Origin: Delphinus delphis
Lineage: Eukaryota > Chordata > Mammalia > Artiodactyla > Delphinidae
DNA length: 64,000 nt
Assembly: GCF_949987515.2 (NCBI RefSeq)
Contig: NW_027192658.1
Coordinates: 1,488,001-1,552,000, forward strand
Direction of reading: 5' to 3'
Under the pieces are notes generated by a model that saw nothing but the letters and a program-made list of their open reading frames with translations, did not search any database and was not told the origin of the DNA. The translations under genes were made by a program, and so were the position numbers. Below, piece after piece: positions 12,059 through 26,267 of the stretch; positions within the stretch are counted from its first letter, which is position 1; each line of letters starts with the position of its first letter.

Positions 12059-13638
12059 TTGGCCAAAAAGGGCGTATGCGTTTTTTCCTGAATATATTCA
12101 GGAAAAAACGCATACGCCCTTTTTGGCCATCCAAGCAAACTTGCAAAGGAAATCTGCACTACAATGAAGTCTCACTTCTCCCCGGTCAAAAGGGCCATCT
12201 GAAAAAAGTGTAAAATCCAGAAAGGCAGGACAGGCCATGGAGAACTGGGAGCCTTGTTATGCTGATGGGCGGGATTTAAATTGCCAACAGACACTCAGGA
12301 GAAGTGTATGGTGTTTCCTGAAACATCTAAAAAACAAAGCAACAGAGCCTAGGGCACTTCCACTTATGGTCCTATAGCTTAGGGAAATTAAAATCAAAAA
12401 GACACAGCCACCCCAAAGTTTGGGACGCCTCCGTTTACAAGAACCTCATTTACCGTACAAGTTCAATATCACAGAAAGTGAAAAATGGATAAAGAACTTG
12501 TGGTACTTACGTAAAATGCAGTATCACTCAGCAATGAAATCTATGTCATCAGGCCCGTAGCAGCATAATGAGTGGATTCAGGTACGATGATTCTAACTGA
12601 AATAAGTCACACAGAAAAAGAAACATCATAAGATATCACTAATACACGGAATGTAAACTTGGCTACACAGGAACTGCATTCCAAAACAGAACAGGGTCTC
12701 AAATTTAGAAAACCAACTTATGCTTGCTTAAGGGGAAAGGTGAGTTGGGGTGCTGCATAAAACCAGAGATTGAAATGAGCACAGATAAAGTTCCTTAAGC
12801 CAAATATGGAATAGACAAGAGCTACTCCTTGCTCAACGAAATGGACTCAAAACCCCATATTAAACGTCTAAGAATGTACCTGACTAGTAAGTATCTTAAA
12901 ACCTATGGATTGCTATGTCTCCAAAAGAGAATCAAGCGTGTGTACAGGGCCATAAACGCAGCAGTGATAGGATTGGAGAGGTTCGGTGAGCAAATGAAGA
13001 CCCTTTGAAGTCATATTACATGGTACCCATTACATGGGTCTCAACTCTCCAGGTTTAAGGTATTCTTCCTTCAGCTAAAACATGCATGTGGAACCCAGAG
13101 TATGATCAACCATGTGAATGGGAGACGTGTTAAAATATGTCTCAGTTTTCCTCCCCTGGTACTCGGGTGCAACATTCCAGACGCTTTACTAACACTCTCC
13201 CGACTTGGAGAGTCAGTCCCTTTAAACTCCTGTTTGGCCCAGTTTGCAATTTCTGCGGAAAATGAACAGGAATAGCGAGAACCAATGAGAGGCTAGCTGG
13301 AGGTGTCTGGACGGGCAAATTTAACTCTCATTTCCCACCAGGAAGAGGAATTAACCAAAGGCTCAGCATGCCGGGCCTGAACAAGATTAGGGCCTGAAGC
13401 CATCCTGCAGTGTTGCGGCCAGGTCACAAGAAAGCGAGTTGAAGAAAGGAGCTCAGGGGCACTGTAATTCACAAACCTGCAGAGTTATAAATGACAGCTA
13501 TCGTCCAAAAATAGACTGAAGTAAGGCTGCCAAGAGGACTTGAAAGCGGGGCAGAATTGCAGGAAACCGATTTCAGGAGGTAGACTGGAATTGCATTGAA
13601 AGCATAGGAAAAGAGGCAGAACGTCCACAATGATGCAC
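12059..13638. repeat. Satellite monomer M8, type I, 1,580 bp
   Basis: The palindrome 12059-12130 has a changed last base (TGGCCAT). The triplication signature ends near 12,600-12,640, after which the monomer carries the CTGCATTCCAAAACAG variant typical of other type I units. Confidence 0.9.
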
Positions 13639-15216
13639 TTGGCCAAAAAGGGCGTATGCGTTTTTTCCTGAATATATTCAGGAAAAAACGCATACGCCCT
13701 TTTTGGCCAACCAAGCAAGCTTGCAAAGGAAATCTGCACTACAATGAAGTCTCACTTCCCCCCGGTCAAAAGGGCCATCTGAAAAAAGTGTAAAATCCAG
13801 AAAGGCAGGACAGGTCATGGAGAACTGGGAGCCTTGTTATGCTGATGGGCGGGATGTAAATTGCCAACAGCCACTCGGGAGAAGTGTATGGTGTTTCCTG
13901 AAACATCTAAAAAACAAAGCAACAGAACCTAGGGCACTTCCACTTATGGTCCTATAGCTTAGGGAAATTAAAATCAAAAAGACACAGCCACCCCAAAGTT
14001 TGGGACGCCTCTGTTTACAAGAACCTCGTTTACAGTACAAGTTCAACATCGCAGAAAGTGAAAAATGGAGAAAGAAGTTGTGGTATTTACTTACAAAGCA
14101 ATATCACTCAGCAATGAAATCTGTGTCACAAGGCCCTTAGCAGCACAATGAGTGGATTCAGGTATGATGATTCTAACTGAAATAAGTCACACAGAAAAAG
14201 AAACATCATAAGATATCAGTAATACACGGAATGTAAACTTGGCTACACAGGAACTGAATTACAGAACAGAACAGGGTCTCAAATTTAGAAAACCAACTTA
14301 TGCTAGCTTAAGAGGAAAGGTGAGTTGGGGTGCTGCATAAAACCAGAGATTGAAATGAGCACAGATAAAGTTCCTTAAGTTAAATATGGAATAGACAAGA
14401 GCTTCTCCTTGCTCAACGAAATGGACTCAACACCGCATATTAAACGCCTAAGAATGTACCTGACTAGTAAGTATCTTACAACCTATGGATTGCTATGTCT
14501 CCGAAAGAGAATCAAGCATGTGTACAGGAGCATAAACGCAGCAGTGATAGGATTGGAGAGGTTCGGTGAGCAAATGAAGACCCTTTGAAGTCATATTGCA
14601 TGGTATCCATTCCACGGGTTTCAAATACCCAGGTTTAAGGTATTCTTCCTTCAGCTAAAACATGCATGTGGAACCCAAGTATGATCAACCATGTGAACGG
14701 GAGACGTGTTCAAATATGTCTCAGTTTTCGTACCCTGGTACTCGGGTGCAACATTCCAGACGCTTTACTAACACTCTCCCGACTTGGAGAGTCAGTCCCT
14801 TTAACCTCCTTTTGGCCCATTTTGCAATTTCTGTGGAAGATGAACAGGAATAGCGAGAATCAATGAAAGAATAGCTGGAGGTGTCTGGATGGGCAAATTT
14901 AACTCTCATTTCCCACCAGGAAGAGGAAATAACCAAAGGCTCAGCGTGCCGTGCCGGAACCAGATTAGGGCCAGAAGCCATCCTGCGGTGCTGCGGCCAG
15001 GTCACAAGAAAGCGAGTTGAAGAAACGAGCTCAGGGGCACTGTAATTCACAAACCTGCAGAGTTATAAATGAGAGCTATCGTCCAAAAATAGACTGAAGT
15101 AAGGCTGCCAAGAGGACTTGAAAGTGGGGCAGAATTGCAGGAAACCGATTTCAGGAGGTAGACTGGAATTGCATTGAAAGCATAGGAAAAGAGGCAGAAC
15201 GTCCACAATGATGCAC
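13639..15216. repeat. Satellite monomer M9, type II, 1,578 bp
   Basis: Perfect palindrome 13639-13710. A one-base loss in its non-L1 part (CCTCCTTTTGGCCC, near 14,810) shifts the frames of the usual shadows. Confidence 0.9.
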
Positions 15217-16795
15217 TTGGCCAAAAAGGGCGTATGCGTTTTTTCCTGAATATATTCAGGAGAAAACGCATACGCCCTTTTTGGCCAACCAAGCAAACTT
15301 GCAAAGGAAATCTGCACTACAATGAAGTCTCACTTCCCCCCGGTCAAAAGGGCCATCTGAAAAAAGTGTAAAATCCAGAAAGGCAGGACAGGCCATGGAG
15401 AACTGGGAGCCTTGTTATGCTGATGGGCGGGATGTAAATTGCCAACAGACACTCAGGAGAAGTGTATGGTGTTTCCTGAAACATCTAAAAAACAAAGCAA
15501 CAGAGCCTAGGGCACTTCCACTTATGGTCCTATAGCTTAGGGAAATTAAAATCAAAAAGACACAGCCACCACAAAGTTTGGGATGCCTCCGTTTACAAGA
15601 ACCTCGTTTACCGTACAAGTTCAATATCACAGAAAGTGAAAAATGGATAAAGAACTTGTGGTACTTACGTACAATGCAGTATCACTCAGCAATGAAATCT
15701 ATGTCATCAGGCCCGTAGCAGCATAATGAGTGGATTCAGGTACGATGATTCTAACTGAAATAAGTCACACAGAAAAAGAAACATCATAAGATATCACTAA
15801 TACACGGAATGTAAACTTGGCTACACAGGAACTGCATTCCAAAACAGAACAGGGTCTCAAATTTAGAAAACCAACTTATGCTTGCTTAAGGGGAAAGGTG
15901 AGTTGGGGTGCTGCATAAAACCAGAGATTGAAATGAGCACAGATAAAGTTCCTTAAGCCAAATATGGAATAGACAAGAGCTACTCCTTGCTCAACGAAAT
16001 GGACTCAAAACCCCATATTAAACGCCTAAGAATGTACCTGACTAGTAAGTATCTTAAAACCTATGGATTGCTATGTCTCCAAAAGAGAATCAAGCGTGTG
16101 TACAGGGGCATAAACGCAGCAGTGATAGGATTGGAGAGGTTCGGTGAGCAAATGAAGACCCTTTGAAGTCATATTGCATGGTACCCATTACACGGGTTTC
16201 AACTACCCAGGTTTAAGGTATTCTTCCTTCAGCTAAAACATGCATGTGGAACCCAAGTATGATCAACCATGTGAACGGGAGACGTGTTCAAATATGTCTC
16301 AGTTTTCCTCCCCTGGTACTCGGGTGCAACATTCCAGACGCTTTACTAACACTCTCCCGACTTGGAGAGTCAGTCCCTTTAACCTCCTGTTTGGCCCAGT
16401 TTGCAATTTCTGTGGAAGATGAACAGGAATAGCGAGAACCAATGAGAGACTAGCTGGAGGTGTCTGGACGGGCAAATTTAACTCTCATTTCCCACCAGGA
16501 AGAGGAAATAACCAAAGGCTCAGCATGCCGTGCCGGAACCAGATTAGGGCCTGAAGCCATCCTGCGGTGTTGCGGTCAGGTCACAAGAAAGCGAGTTGAA
16601 GAAAGGAGCTCAGGGGCACTGTAATTCACAAACCTGCAGAGTTATAAATGACAGCTATCGTCCAAAAATAGACTGAAGTAAGGCTGCCAAGAGGACTTGA
16701 AAGCGGGGCAGAATTGCAGGAAACCGATTTCAGGAGGTAGACTGGAATTGCATTGAAAGCATAGGAAAAGAGGCAGAACGTCCACAATGATGCAC
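15217..16795. repeat. Satellite monomer M10, type I, 1,579 bp
   Basis: The palindrome 15217-15288 has one right-arm change (AGGAGAAAACG). Type I with CTGCATTCCAAAACAG. Confidence 0.9.
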
Positions 16796-18374
16796 TTGGC
16801 CAAAAAGGGCGTATGCGTTTTTTCCTGAATATATTCAGGAAAAAACGCATACGCCCTTTTTGGCCAACCAAGCAAGCTTGCAAAGGAAATCTGCACTACA
16901 ATGAAGTCTCACTTCCCCCCGGTCAAAAGGGCCATCTGAAAAAAGTGTAAAATCCAGAAAGGCAGGACAGGCCATGGAGAACTGGGAGCCTTGTTATGCC
17001 GATGGGCGGGATGTAAATTGCCAACAACCACTCGGGAGAAGTGTATGGTGTTTCCTGAAACATCTAAAATACAAAGCAACAGAGCCTAGGGCACTTCCAC
17101 TTATGGTCCTATAGTTAGGGAATTTAAAATCAAAAAGACACAGCCACCCCAAAGTTTGGAAAGGCTCTGTTTACAAGAACCTCGTTTACAGTACAAGTTC
17201 AACATCGCAGAAATTGAAAAATGGATAAAGAAGTTGTGGTATTTACTTACAAAGCAATATCACTCAGCAATGAAATCTGTGTCATCAGGCCCTTAGCAGC
17301 ACAATGAGTGGATTCAGGTATGATGATTCTAACTGAAATAAGTCACACAGAAAAAGAAACATCATAAGATATCAGTAATACACGGAATGTAAACTTGGCT
17401 ACACAGGAACTGAATTACAGAACAGAACAGGGTCTCAAATTTAGAAAACCAACTTATGCTTGCTTAAGGGGAAAGGTGAGTTGGGGTGCTGCATAAAACC
17501 AGAGATTGAAATGAGCACAGATAAAGTTCCTTAAGCCAAATATGGAATAGACAAGAGCTACTCCTTGCTCAACGAAATGGACTCAACACCGCATATTAAA
17601 CGCCTAAGAATGTACCTGACTAGTAAGTATCTTAAAACCTATGGATTGCTATGTCTCCGAAAGAGAATCAAGCATGTGTACAGGGGCATAAACGCAGCAG
17701 TGATAGGATTGGAGAGGTTCGGTGAGCAAATGAAGACCCTTTGAAGTCATATTGCATGGTACCCATTCCACGGGTTTCAAATACCCAGGTTTAAGGTATT
17801 CTTCCTTCAGCTAAAACATGCATGTGGAACCTAGAGTATGATCAACCATGTGATCGGGAGACGTGTTCAAATATGTCTCAGTTTTCGTACCCTGGTACTC
17901 GGGTGCAACATTCCAGACGCTTTACTAACACTCTCCCGACTTGGAGAGTCAGTCCCTTTAACCTCCTGTTTGGCCCAGTTTGCAATTTCTGCGGAAGATG
18001 AACAGGAATAGCGAGAACCAATGAGAGACTAGCTGGAGGTGTCTGGACGGGCAAATTTAACTCTCATTTCCCACCAGGAAGAGGAATTAACCAAAGGCTC
18101 AGCGTGCCGTACCGGAACCAGATTAGGGCCTGAAGCCATCCTGCGGTGTTGCGGCCAGCTCACAAGAAAGCTTGTTGAAGAAAGGAGCTCAGGGGCACTG
18201 TAATTCACAAACCTGCAGAGTTATAAATGACAGCTATCGTCCAAAAATAGACTGAAGTAAGGCTGCCAAGAGGACTTGAAAGCGGGGCAGAATTGCAGGA
18301 AACCGATTTCAGGAGGTAGACTGGAATTGCATTGAAAGCATAGGAAAAGAGGCAGAACGTCCACAATGATGCAC
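16796..18374. repeat. Satellite monomer M11, type II, 1,579 bp
   Basis: Perfect palindrome 16796-16867. Shares GTTATGCCGATGGG, CTAAAATACAAAGC and GCAGAAATTGAAAA only with M12, which marks the two as a recent pair. One base is lost in TATAGTTAGGG. Confidence 0.9.
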
Positions 18375-19954
18375 TTGGCCAAAAAGGGCGTATCCGTTTT
18401 TTCCTGAATATATTCAGGAAAAAACGCATACGCACTTTTTGGCCAACCAAGCAAGCTTGCAAAGGAAATCTGCACTACAATGAAGTCTCACTTCCCCCCG
18501 GTCAAAAGGGCCATCTGAAAAAAGTGTAAAATCCAGAAAGGCAGGACAGGCCATGGAGAACTGGGAGCCTTGTTATGCCGATGGGCGGGATGTAAATTGC
18601 CAACAACCACTCGGGAGAAGTGTATGGTGTTTCCTGAAACATCTAAAATACAAAGCAACAGAGCCTAGGGCACTTCCACTTATGGTCCTATAGCTTAGGG
18701 AATTTAAAATCAAAAAGACACAGCCACCCCAAAGTTTGGAACGGCTCTGTTTACAAGAACCTCGTTTACAGTACAAGTTCAACATCGCAGAAATTGAAAA
18801 ATGGATAAAGAAGTTGTGGTATTTACTTACAAAGCAATATCACTCAGCAATGAAATCTGTGTCATCAGGCCCTTAGCAGCACAATGAGTGGATTCAGGTA
18901 TGATGATTCTAACTGAAATAAGTCACACAGAAAAAGAAACATCATAAGATATCAGTAATACACGGAATGTAAACGTGGCTACACAGGAACTGAATTACAG
19001 AACAGAACAGGTTCTCAAATTTAGAAAACCAACTTATGCTTGCTTAAGGGGAAAGGTGAGTTGGGGTGCTGCATAAAACCAGAGATTGAAATGAGCAGAG
19101 ATAAAGTTCCTTAAGCCAAATATGGAATAGACAAGAGCTACTCCTTGCTCAACGAAATGGACTCAACACCGCATATTAAACGCCTAAGAATGTACCTGAC
19201 TAGTAAGTATCTTAAAACCTATGGCTTGCTATGTCTCCGAAAGAGAATCAAGCATGTGTACAGGGGCATAAACGCAGCAGTGATAGGATTGGAGAGGTTC
19301 GGTGAGCAAATGAAGACCCTTTGAAGTCATATTGCATGGTACCCATTCCACGGGTTTCAACTACCCAGGTTTAAGGTATTCTTCCTTCAGCTAAAACATG
19401 CATGTGGAACCTAGAGTATGATCAACCATGTGATCGGGAGACGTGTTCAAATATGTCTCAGTTTTCGTACCCTGGTACTCGGGTGCAACATTCCAGACGC
19501 TTTACTAACACTCTCCCCACTTGGAGAGTCAGTCCCTTTAACCTCCTGTTTGGCCCAGTTTGCAATTTCTGCGGAAGATGAACAGGAATAGCGAGAACCA
19601 ATGAGAGGCTAGCTGGAGGTGTCTGGACGGGCAAATTTAACTCTCATTTCCCACCAGGAAGAGGAATTAACCAAAGGCTCAGCGTGCCGTGCCGGAACCA
19701 GATTAGGGCCTGAAGCCATCCTGCGGTGTTGCGGCCAGCTCACAAGAAAGCTTGTTGAAGAAAGGAGCTCAGGGGCACTGTAATTCACAAACCTGCAGAG
19801 TTATAAATGACAGCTATCGTCCAAAAATAGACTGAAGTAAGGCTGCCAAGAGGACTTGAAAGCGGGGCAGAATTGCAGGAAACCGATTTCAGGAGGTAGA
19901 CTGGAATTGCATTGAAAGCATAGGAAAAGAGGCAGAAGGTCCACAATGATGCAC
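18375..19954. repeat. Satellite monomer M12, type II, 1,580 bp
   Basis: The palindrome 18375-18446 carries two unpaired changes (left TATCCGTTT, right CGCACTTTTT). Sister copy of M11 by shared private variants. Confidence 0.9.
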
Positions 19955-21534
19955 TTGGCCAAAAAGGGCGTATGCGTTTTTTCCTGAATATATTCAGGAA
20001 AAAACGCATACGCCCTTTTTGGCCAACCAAGCAAGCTTGCAAAGGAAATCTGCACTACAATGAAGTCTCACTTCCCCCCGGTCAAAAGGGCCATCTGAAA
20101 AAAGTGTAAAATCCAGAAAGGCAGGACAGGCCATGGAGAACTGGGAGCCTTGTTATGCTGATGGGCGGGATGTAAATTGCCAACAACCACTCGGGAGAAG
20201 TGTATGGTGTTTCCTGAAACATCTAAAAAACAAAGCAACAGAGCCTAGGGCACGGCCACTTATGGTCCTATAGCTTAGGGAAATTAAAATCAAAAAGACA
20301 CAGCCACCCCAAAATTTGGGACGCCTCTGTTTACAAGAATCTCTTTTACAGTACAAATTCAACATCGCAGAAAGTGAAAAATGGATAAAGAAGTTGTGGT
20401 ATTTACTTACAAAGCAATATCACTCAGCAATGAAATTTATGTCATCAGGGCCTTAGCAGCACAATGAGTGGATTCAGGTATGATGATTCTAACTGAAATA
20501 AGTCACACAGAAAAAGAAACATCATAAGATATCAGTAATACACGGAATGTAAACTTGGCTACACAGGAACTGAATTACAGAACAGAACAGGGTCTCAAAT
20601 TTAGAAAACCAACTTATGCTTGCTTAAGGTTAAAGGTGAGTTGGGGTGCTGCATAAAACCAGAGATTGAAATGAGCACAGATAAAGTTCCTTAAGTCAAA
20701 TATGGAATAGACAAGTGCTACTCCTTGCTCAACGAAATGGACTCAACACCGCATATTAAACGCCTAAGAATGTACCTGACTAGTAAGTATCTTAAAACCT
20801 ATGGATTGCTATGTCTCCGAAAGAGAATCAAGCATGTGTACAGGGGCATAAACGCAGCAGTGATAGGATTGGAGATGTTCGGTGAGCAAATGAAGACCCT
20901 TTGAAGTCATATTGCATGGTACCCATTCCACAGGTTTCAAATACCCAGGTTTAAGGTATTCTTCCTTCAGCTAAAACATGCATGTGGAACCTAGAGTATG
21001 ATCAACCATGTGATCGGTAGACGTGTTCAAATATGTCTCAGTTTTCGTACCCTGGTACTCGGGTGCAACATTCCAGACGCTTTACTAACACTCTCCCGAC
21101 TTGGAGAGTCAGTCCCTTTAACCTCCTGTTTGGCCCAGTTTGCAATTTCTGTGGAAGATGAACAGGAATAGCGAGAACCAATGTGAGACTAGCTGGAGGT
21201 GTCTGGACGGGCAAATTTAACTCTCATTTCCCACCAGGAAGAGGAAATAACCAAAGGCTCAGCGTGCCATACCAGAATCAGATTAGGGCCTGAAGCCATC
21301 CTGCGGTGTTGCGGCCAGCTCAAAAGAAAGCGAGTTGAAGAAAGGAGCTCAGGGGCACTGTAATTCACAAACCTGCAGAGTTATAAATGACAGCTATCGT
21401 CCAAAAATAGACTGAAGTAAGGCTGCCAAGAGGACTTGAAAGCGGGGCAGAATTGCAGGAAACCGATTTCAGGAGGTAGACTGGAATTGCATTGAAAGCA
21501 TAGGAAAAGAGGCAGAACGTCCACAATGATGCAC
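19955..21534. repeat. Satellite monomer M13, type II variant, 1,580 bp
   Basis: Perfect palindrome 19955-20026. Mostly type II but with AATTTATGTCATCAGGGCC, a private combination. Confidence 0.9.
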
Positions 21535-23112
21535 TTGGCCAAAAAGGGCGTATGCGTTTTTTCCTGAATATATTCAGGAAAAAACGCATACGCCCTTTTT
21601 GGCCAACCAAGCAAGCTTGCAAAGGAAATCTGCACTACAATGAAGTCTCACTTCCCCCCGGTCAAAAGGGCCATCTGAAAAAAGTGTAAAATCCAAAAAG
21701 GGAGGACAGCCCATGGAGAACTGGGAGCCTTCTTATGCTGATGGGCGGGATGTAAATTACCAACAGACACTCAGGAGAAGTGTATGGTGTTTCCTGAAAC
21801 ATCTAAAAAACAAAGCAACAGAGCCTAGGGCACTGCCACTTATGGTCCTATAGCTTAGGGAAATTAAAATCAAAAAGACACAGCCACCCCAAAGTTTGGG
21901 ACGCCTCTGTTTACAAGAACCTCGTTTACAGTACAAGTTCAACATTGCAGAAAGTGAAAAATGGATAAAGAAGTTGTGGTATTTACTTACAAAGCAATAT
22001 CACTCAGCAATGAAATCTATGTCATCAGGCCCTTAGCAGCACAATGAGTGGATTCAGGTATGATGATTCTAACTGAAATAAGTCACACAGAAAAAGAAAC
22101 ATCATAAGATATCAGTAATACACGGAATGTAAACTTGGCTACACAGGAACTGAATTACAGAACAGAACAGGGTCTCAAATTTAGAAAACCAACTTATGCT
22201 TGCTTAAGGGGAAAGGTGAGTTGGGGTGCTGCATAAAACCAGAGATTGAAATGAGCACAGATAAAGTTCCTTAAGCCAAATATGGAATAGACAAGAGCTA
22301 CTCCTTGCTCAACGAAATGGACTCAACACCGCATATTAAACGCCTAAGAATGAACCTGACTAGTAAGTATCTTAAAACCTATGGATTGCTATGTCTCCGA
22401 AAGAGAATCAAGCATGTGTACAGGGGCATAAACGCAGCAGTGATAGGATTGGAGAGGTTCGTGAGCAAATGAAGACCCTTTGAAGTCATATTGCATGGTA
22501 CCCATTCCACGGGTTTCAAATACACAGGTTTAAGGTATTCTTCCTTCAGCTAAAACATGCATGTGGAACCCAAGTATGATCAACCATGTGAACGGGAGAC
22601 GTGTTCAAATATGTCTCAGTTTTCCTCCCCTAGTACTCGGGTGCAACATTCCAGACACTTAACTAACACTCTCCCCACTTGGAGAGTCAGTCCCTTTAAC
22701 CTCCTGTTTGGCCCAGTTTGCAATTTCTGTGGAAGATGAACAGGAATAGCGAGAACCAATGAGAGACTAGCTGGAGGTGTCTGGACGGGCAAATTTAACT
22801 CTCATTTCCCACCAGGAAGAGGAATTAACCAAAGGCTCAGCGTGCGGTACCGGAACCAGATTAGGGCCTGAAGCCATCCTGCGGTGTTGCGGCCAGCTCA
22901 AAAGAAAGCGAGTTGAAGAAAGGAGCTCAGGGGCACTGTAATTCACAAACCTGCAGAGTTATAAATGACAGCTATCGTCCAAAAATAGACTGAAGTAAGG
23001 CTGCCAAGAGGACTTGAAAGCGGGGCAGAATTGCAGGAAACCGATTTCAGGAGGTAGACTGGAATTGCATTGAAAGCATAGGAAAAGAGGCAGAACGTCC
23101 ACAATGATGCAC
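21535..23112. repeat. Satellite monomer M14, type II, 1,578 bp
   Basis: Perfect palindrome 21535-21606. From about 22,020 onward it is the first part of the 7,887-bp higher-order repeat (for example AGAATGAACCTGAC at about 22,347, matched only at about 30,234). Confidence 0.9.
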
Positions 23113-24690
23113 TTGGCCAAAAAGGGCGTATGCGTTTTTTCCTGAATATATTCAGGAAAAAACGCATACGCCCTTTTTGGCCAACCAAGCAAGCTTGCAA
23201 AGGAAATCTGCACTACAATGAAGTCTCACTTCCCCCCGGTCAAAAGGGCCATCTGAAAAAAGTGTAAAATCCAGAAAGGCAGGACAGGCCATGGAGAACT
23301 GGGAGCCTTGTTATGCTGATGGGCGGGATGTAAATTGCCAACAGACACTCGGGAGAAGTGTATGGTGTTTCCTTAAACATCTAAAAAACAAAGCAACAGA
23401 GCCTAGGGCACTTCCACTTATGGTCCTATAGCTTAGGGAAATTAAAATCAAAAAGACACAGCCACCCCAAAGTTTGGAACGGCTCTGTTTACAAGAACCT
23501 CGTTTACAGTACAAGTTCAACATCGCAGAAAGTGAAAAATGGATAAAGAAGTTGTGGTATTTACTTACAAAGCAATATCACTCAGCAATGAAATCTGTGT
23601 CATCAGGCCCTTAGCAGCACAATGAGTGGATTCAGGTATGATGATTCTAACTGAAATAAGTCACACAGAAAAAGAAACATCATAAGATATCAGTAATACA
23701 CGGAATGTGAACTTGGCTACACAGGAACTGAATTACAGAACAGAACAGGATCTCAAATTTAGAAAACCAACTTATGCTTGCTTAAGGGGAAAGGTGAGTT
23801 GGGGTGCTGCATAAAACCAGAGATTGAAATGAGCACAGATAAAGTTCCTTAAGCCAAATATGGAATAGACAAGAGCTACTCCTTGCTCAACGAAATGGAC
23901 TCAACACCGCATATTAAACGCCTAAGAATGTACCTGACTAGTAAGTATCTTAAAACCTATGGATTGCTATGTCTCCGAAAGAGAATCAAGCATGTGTACA
24001 GGGGCATAAACGCAGCAGTGATAGGATTGGAGAGGTTCGTGAGCAAATGAAGACCCTTTGAAGTCATATTGCATGGTACCCATTCCACGGGTTTCAAATA
24101 CACAGGTTTAAGGTATTCTTCCTTCAGCTAAAACATGCATGTGGAACCCAAGTATGATCAACCATGTGAATGGGAGACGTGTTCAAATATGTCTCAGTTT
24201 TCCTCCCCTGGTACTAGGGTGCAACATTCCAGACACTTAACTAACACTCTCCCCACTTGGAGAGTCAGTCCCTTTAAACTCCTGTTTGGCCCAGTTCGCA
24301 ATTTCTGTGGAAGATGAACAGGAATAGCGAGAACCAATGAGAGACTAGCTGGAGGTGTCTGGACGGGCAAATTTAACTCTCATTTCCCACCAGGAAGAGG
24401 AATTAACCAAAGGCTCAGCATGCCGGGCCGGAACCAGATTAGGGCCTGAAGCCATCCTGTGGTGTTGCGGCCAGGTCACAAGAAAGTGAGTTGAAGAAAG
24501 GAGCTCAGGGGCACTGTAATTCACAAACCTGCAGAGTTATAAATGACAGCTATCGTCCAAAAATAGACTGAAGTAAGGCTGCCAAGAGGACTTGAAAGCG
24601 GGGCAGAATTGCAGGAAACCGATTTCAGGAGGTAGACTGGAATTGCATTGAAAGCATAGGAAAAGAGGCAGAACGTCCACAATGATGCAC
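23113..24690. repeat. Satellite monomer M15, type II, 1,578 bp
   Basis: Perfect palindrome 23113-23184. Partner in the higher-order repeat is M20. Confidence 0.9.
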
Positions 24691-26267
24691 TTGGCCAAAA
24701 AGGGCGTATGCGTTTTTTCCTGAATATATTCAGGAAAAAACGCATACGCCCTTTTTGGCCAACCAAGCAAGCTTGCAAAGGAAATCTGCACTACAATGAA
24801 GTCTCACTTCCCCCCGGTCAAAAGGGCCATCTGAAAAAAGTGTACAATCCAGAAAGGCAACACGCCATGGAGAACTGGGAGCCTTGTTATGCTGATGGGC
24901 GGGATGTAAATTGCCAACAGACACTTGGGAGAAGTGTATGGTGTTTCCTGAAACATCTAAAAAACAAAGCAACAGAGCCTAGGGCACTTCTACTTATGGT
25001 CCTATAGCTTAGGGAAATTAAAATCAAAAAGACACAGCCACCCCAAAGTTTGGGACGCCTCTGTTTGCAAGAACCTCGTTTACCGTACAAGTTCAATATC
25101 ACAGAAAGTGAAAAATGGATAAAGAACCTGTGGTACTTACGTACAATGCAGTATCACTCAGCAATGAAATCTATGTCATCAGGCCCGTAGCAGCATAATG
25201 AGTGGATTCAGGTATGATGATTCTAACTGAAATAAGTCACACAGAAAAAGAAACATCATAAGATATAACTAATACACGGAATGTAAACTTGGCTACACAG
25301 GAACTGCATTCCAAAACAGAACAGGGTCTCAAATTTAGAAAACCAACTTATGCTTGCTTAAGGGGAAAGGTGAGTTGGGGTGCTGCATAAAACCAGAGAT
25401 TGAAATGAGCACAGATAAAGTTCCTTAAGCCAAATATGGAATAGACAAGAGCTACTCCTTGCTCAACGAAATGGACTCAACACCGCATATTAAACGCCTA
25501 AGAATGTACCTGACTAGTAAGTATCTTAAAACCTATAGATTGCTATGTCTCCGAAAGAGAATCAAGCATGTGTACAGGGGCATAAACGCAGCAGTGATAG
25601 GATTGGAGAGGTTCGTGAGCAAATGAAGACCCTTTGAAGTCATATTGCATGGTACCCATTACACGGGTTTCAAATACCCAGGTTTAAGGTATTCTTCCTT
25701 CAGCTAAAACATGCATGTGGAACCTAGAGTATGATCAACCATGTGATTGGGAGACGTGTTCAAATATGTCTCAGTTTTCGTACCCTGGTCCGCGGGTGCA
25801 ACATTCCAGACGCTTTACTAACACTCTCCCGACTTGGAGAGTCAGTCCCTTTAACCTCCTGTTTGGCCCAGTTTGCAATTTCTGCGGAAGATGAACAGGA
25901 ATAGCGAGAACCAATGAGAGACTAGCTGGAGGTGTCTGGACGGGCAAATTTAACTCTCATTTCCCACCAGGAAGAGGAATTAACCAAAGGCTCAGCGTGC
26001 CGTACCGGAACCAGATTAGGGCCTGAAGCCATCCGGCGGTGTTGCGGCCAGCTCAAAAGAAAGCGAGTTGAAGAAAGGAGCTCAGGGGCACTGTAATTCA
26101 CAAACCTGCAGAGTTATAAATGACAGCTATCGTCCAAAAATAGACTGAAGTAAGGCTGCCAAGAGGACTTGAAAGCGGGGCAGAATTGCAGGAAACCGAT
26201 TTCAGGAGGTAGACTGGAATTGCATTGAAAGCATAGGAAAAGAGGCAGAACGTCCACAATGATGCAC
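24691..26267. repeat. Satellite monomer M16, type I, 1,577 bp
   Basis: Perfect palindrome 24691-24762. Carries GTGTACAATCC in place of GTGTAAAATCC, which removes a stop and opens a 99-codon plus-strand frame (24708-25007) that starts inside the palindrome; shared with nine-odd neighbours and not considered a gene. Partner is M21. Confidence 0.9.

Larger units (their letters stand above)
8060..12620. repeat. Local near-identical triplication of one monomer
   Basis: Three successive units at offsets of 1,578 and 1,579 bp share a set of variants found nowhere else in the window (AGTCAAATATGG with CATGCGAACGGG, AGATTACGGCC, GGGATTTAAATTG). This is the pattern left by recent unequal exchange or slippage at the single-monomer scale. 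Boundaries are approximate because flanking monomers are themselves very similar. Confidence 0.75.
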
